Assembly (NCBI RefSeq): GCF_000007825.1
Contig: NC_004722.1
Coordinates: 4,934,001-4,998,000 of the forward strand
Source of the DNA: Bacillus cereus ATCC 14579
Lineage (GTDB): Bacteria; Bacillota; Bacilli; Bacillales; Bacillaceae_G
DNA length: 64,000 bases
Direction: 5' to 3'
This document shows, piece after piece, positions 62,628 through 64,000 of the stretch. How positions within the stretch are numbered: the stretch's first letter is position 1; each line of letters begins with the position of its first letter. The notes beneath the pieces were generated by a model. The model ran no database searches and was not told the origin of the DNA. It worked only from the letters and a program-made list of their open reading frames with translations. The position numbers and the translations under genes are program-made.

Positions 62628-62786
62628 TCAAGTTGTACAACAACTGCATGTACATACGCATGTCGTACATGACGCTCCCATAATTTCAAGCGCTTCGTTT
62701 TCTGGCATAGCATCAACATCAACCATTTCAATTGCATCAAAATCTTCAATTTCAAGTGTATTTAATGCTTTTTTAATTTCACTCAT
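62628..62786 (-). CDS. tclG: Thiocillin precursor peptide, third copy
   Basis: Same 52-residue peptide and core as the other copies, in a 204-bp repeat unit with an identical 45-bp spacer. It shares with the fourth copy a silent base (TGT rather than CGT on the plus strand, at the leader codon for the Thr of NTLEIE) that differs from the first two copies. Confidence 0.95.
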   Translation of the reverse strand: MSEIKKALNTLEIEDFDAIEMVDVDAMPENEALEIMGASCTTCVCTCSCCTT

Positions 62787-62831
62787 GCTTTCCACCCCCT
62801 TTTAATCTAAGTATGTACTCTTATATTAAAA

Positions 62832-62990
62832 TCAAGTTGTACAACAACTGCATGTACATACGCATGTCGTACATGACGCTCCCATAATTTCAAGCGCTTC
62901 GTTTTCTGGCATAGCATCAACATCAACCATTTCAATTGCATCAAAATCTTCAATTTCAAGCGTATTTAATGCTTTTTTAATTTCACTCAT
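62832..62990 (-). CDS. tclF: Thiocillin precursor peptide, second copy
   Basis: Identical protein to the other three copies. The upstream spacer carries the ribosome binding site AGGGGGTGG. Its DNA differs from the third and fourth copies by the one silent base that it shares with the first copy. Confidence 0.95.
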   Translation of the reverse strand: MSEIKKALNTLEIEDFDAIEMVDVDAMPENEALEIMGASCTTCVCTCSCCTT

Positions 62991-63035
62991 GCTTTCCACC
63001 CCCTTTTAATCTAAGTATGTACTCTTATATTAAAA

Positions 63036-63194
63036 TCAAGTTGTACAACAACTGCATGTACATACGCATGTCGTACATGACGCTCCCATAATTTCAAGCG
63101 CTTCGTTTTCTGGCATAGCATCAACATCAACCATTTCAATTGCATCAAAATCTTCAATTTCAAGCGTATTTAATGCTTTTTTAATTTCACTCAT
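63036..63194 (-). CDS. tclE: Thiocillin precursor peptide, first copy
   Basis: The promoter-proximal copy, same 52 residues. Its upstream sequence differs from the other copies: TGTAGGTGGGATGAGTATGAGTG, so an extra in-frame ATG lies two codons earlier (63200). I prefer the inner ATG at 63194 because AGGTGGG is then seven bases away. A -35/-10 pair lies at 63244-63271. Confidence 0.94.
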   Translation of the reverse strand: MSEIKKALNTLEIEDFDAIEMVDVDAMPENEALEIMGASCTTCVCTCSCCTT

Positions 63195-63243
63195 ACTCAT
63201 CCCACCTACAAGAAATTTTTGGAAACTAACCCTCCCGAAGAAA

Positions 63244-63271
63244 ATATTACCATAATTGAATACAAAGTCAA
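63244..63271 (-). promoter_or_regulatory. Promoter of the precursor genes
   Basis: TTGACT at 63266-63271 and TAATAT at 63244-63249, 16 bases apart, lie about 50 bases ahead of the first precursor gene. Confidence 0.6.
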
Positions 63272-63320
63272 TAACAATTTCTGAAAATTCTTTTTAAGAG
63301 AAAATAAAGACAAATCAAAT

Positions 63321-63346
63321 TATCACTTTTTTCCAAAAGTGTGATA
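63321..63346. promoter_or_regulatory. Inverted repeat between the divergent tclE and hydroxylase genes
   Basis: TATCACTTTT-TTCC-AAAAGTGTGATA, with one unpaired base, lies between the two divergent starts, 50 bases upstream of the precursor -35 element. It is a candidate site for a cluster regulator. Confidence 0.45.
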
Positions 63347-63391
63347 TATTTAAATTATCTGTAATTAAATCAATTAGAGAGGAGTATACAT

Positions 63392-64000
63392 ATGCTTACT
63401 GAAAAACAAGTAAACTTTTTTAAAAAAAATGGTTATCTAATTTTAGAAGATTTTTTTTCTTTACATGAACTAAAACAAATGAAATTAACATTTCAACATA
63501 AGATAAAAAATCAAAAGAACTCAAAAGGATTCTATTCAGGCATCTTAACTCAACACCTTAATCTTTGGAATAAGGATTCTTTTTTTAAGAACCTTGTATT
63601 TAACAAAAGAATTTCGAGAATTGCAAAAGAACTGTTGGAGACTAAGAATATACGGATTTTACAAGATCATGCCTTAATTAAAAAAAGCATAGTAGGTAAA
63701 GCTACTCCTTGGCATCAGGATTTCTCTTATTTTCCAATTAATGAACCTGAAGCATTAACTGTTTGGATTCCGTTTCAAGATGTCTATGAAAAAAATGGAT
63801 GTATGAGCTATCTTCCTACTTCAAATACATTAGGAAGATTAACTAAAGTTCATATGTATAATATCGATAAACCTTTAGAAGATATAAACATTTCTCCTGC
63901 GATAGCTAAACTAAAAGCTGGGAGTATAGTTATTCATCATTCTTTAACTTTGCATTATGCATACTCTAACATAAGTGATAATGATCGGTTGGCCTATGCA
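63392..64000 (+). CDS. tclD: Phytanoyl-CoA dioxygenase-like hydroxylase (cut by window edge)
   Basis: The first 203 codons of a Fe(II)/2-oxoglutarate oxygenase. It starts MLTEKQVNFFKKNGYLILED, the PhyH N-terminus. The metal ligands are His and Asp in WHQDFSYF (near residue 110) and the distal His in HHSLTLHYAY. GAGAGGAG precedes the ATG. It is divergent from the precursor genes. In the thiocillin pathway an enzyme of this kind hydroxylates the Val at core position 6; that match and the symbol come from memory of the published cluster. The C-terminus is outside the window. Confidence 0.85.
   Translation, partial: MLTEKQVNFFKKNGYLILEDFFSLHELKQMKLTFQHKIKNQKNSKGFYSGILTQHLNLWNKDSFFKNLVFNKRISRIAKELLETKNIRILQDHALIKKSIVGKATPWHQDFSYFPINEPEALTVWIPFQDVYEKNGCMSYLPTSNTLGRLTKVHMYNIDKPLEDINISPAIAKLKAGSIVIHHSLTLHYAYSNISDNDRLAYA

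Larger units (their letters stand above)
62424..63194 (-). repeat. 204-bp tandem repeat array carrying the four precursor genes
   Basis: Start codons at 62582, 62786, 62990 and 63194 are exactly 204 bp apart. The 45-bp spacers between copies are the same. Only one silent base and the final stop codon distinguish the units that I could read. Confidence 0.95.

Noticed and set aside
62424..63194. Regularly spaced repeats that could suggest a CRISPR array
   Set aside because: The 204-bp units encode the precursor peptides and the spacers between them are the same, unlike CRISPR spacers.
1..64000. tRNA or rRNA genes
   Set aside because: I saw no cloverleaf with a T-loop GTTCRANNC pattern in a plausible setting and no rRNA sequence; a scan with a tRNA finder would settle it.

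Overview
The window looks like chromosomal DNA of a Bacillus cereus-group bacterium, and the gene set matches what I remember of B. cereus ATCC 14579. This rests on AT-rich Firmicute sequence, strong purine-rich ribosome binding sites, T-box leaders, an M60/enhancin protease, a secreted M4 protease, PerR- and Fur-like boxes, B. cereus-type intergenic repeats and, above all, a thiocillin-type thiopeptide cluster (tcl). The strain name is from memory, not from a search.

Layout. 1-6.4 kb: 5' part of a methionyl-tRNA synthetase with its T-box, a methyltransferase, two tandem chemoreceptor genes (the first broken by an in-frame stop) and a MIP18-family protein. 6.4-12.7 kb: M4 neutral protease, pirin with its MarR regulator, a DedA protein and a KhtTU-type K+/H+ antiporter with a short upstream membrane ORF. 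12.8-24 kb: three AGCS Na+/alanine-type symporters (one frameshifted), Dps behind a perfect PerR box and flanked by hairpin-forming repeats, LOG-family protein, MazG-like protein, ferritin, DUF418 protein and a CNT nucleoside transporter. 24-35 kb: NmrA-like reductase, a large M60 mucin-binding protease, a thioester-domain surface protein, an aldo-keto reductase/MFS/HxlR module, and DUF1641 plus type II NADH dehydrogenase behind a long structured leader. 35-47 kb: TyrRS with T-box, MurB, SET protein, chemoreceptor, EEP-family protein, a fluoride riboswitch with two CrcB genes, an MFS/ABC-F operon behind an attenuator leader with a short upstream ORF, and a SpeG-like acetyltransferase.

47.5-64 kb is the thiopeptide cluster, visibly more AT-rich than its surroundings. 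Nearly all genes are on the minus strand. Four identical 52-residue precursor genes in 204-bp tandem units (core SCTTCVCTCSCCTT) are followed by the RRE/E1-like protein, YcaO cyclodehydratase, split LanB dehydratase, aza-[4+2] cyclase, azoline dehydrogenase, methyltransferase, a reductase, an L11 immunity protein, an unknown protein, a second reductase and a second L11. A MerR-type regulator sits beyond the end. A divergent phytanoyl-CoA-dioxygenase-like hydroxylase is cut by the right edge. The genes cover the known thiocillin pathway: azole formation, Ser/Thr dehydration, pyridine closure, tailoring and target-modification immunity.

The least routine observations are: the leader-binding (RRE) domain in front of TclI is split between two overlapping frames; the MerR gene and the outlying L11 gene share a 29-bp promoter/operator; the two L11 genes are almost identical in their coding sequence while their flanks have decayed, with a dead fragment of the unknown gene beside one copy; and the ABC-F operon has a leader-peptide attenuator. 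Three otherwise intact genes carry single lesions (3316, about 23793, about 62150), so real decay and assembly error both remain possible.
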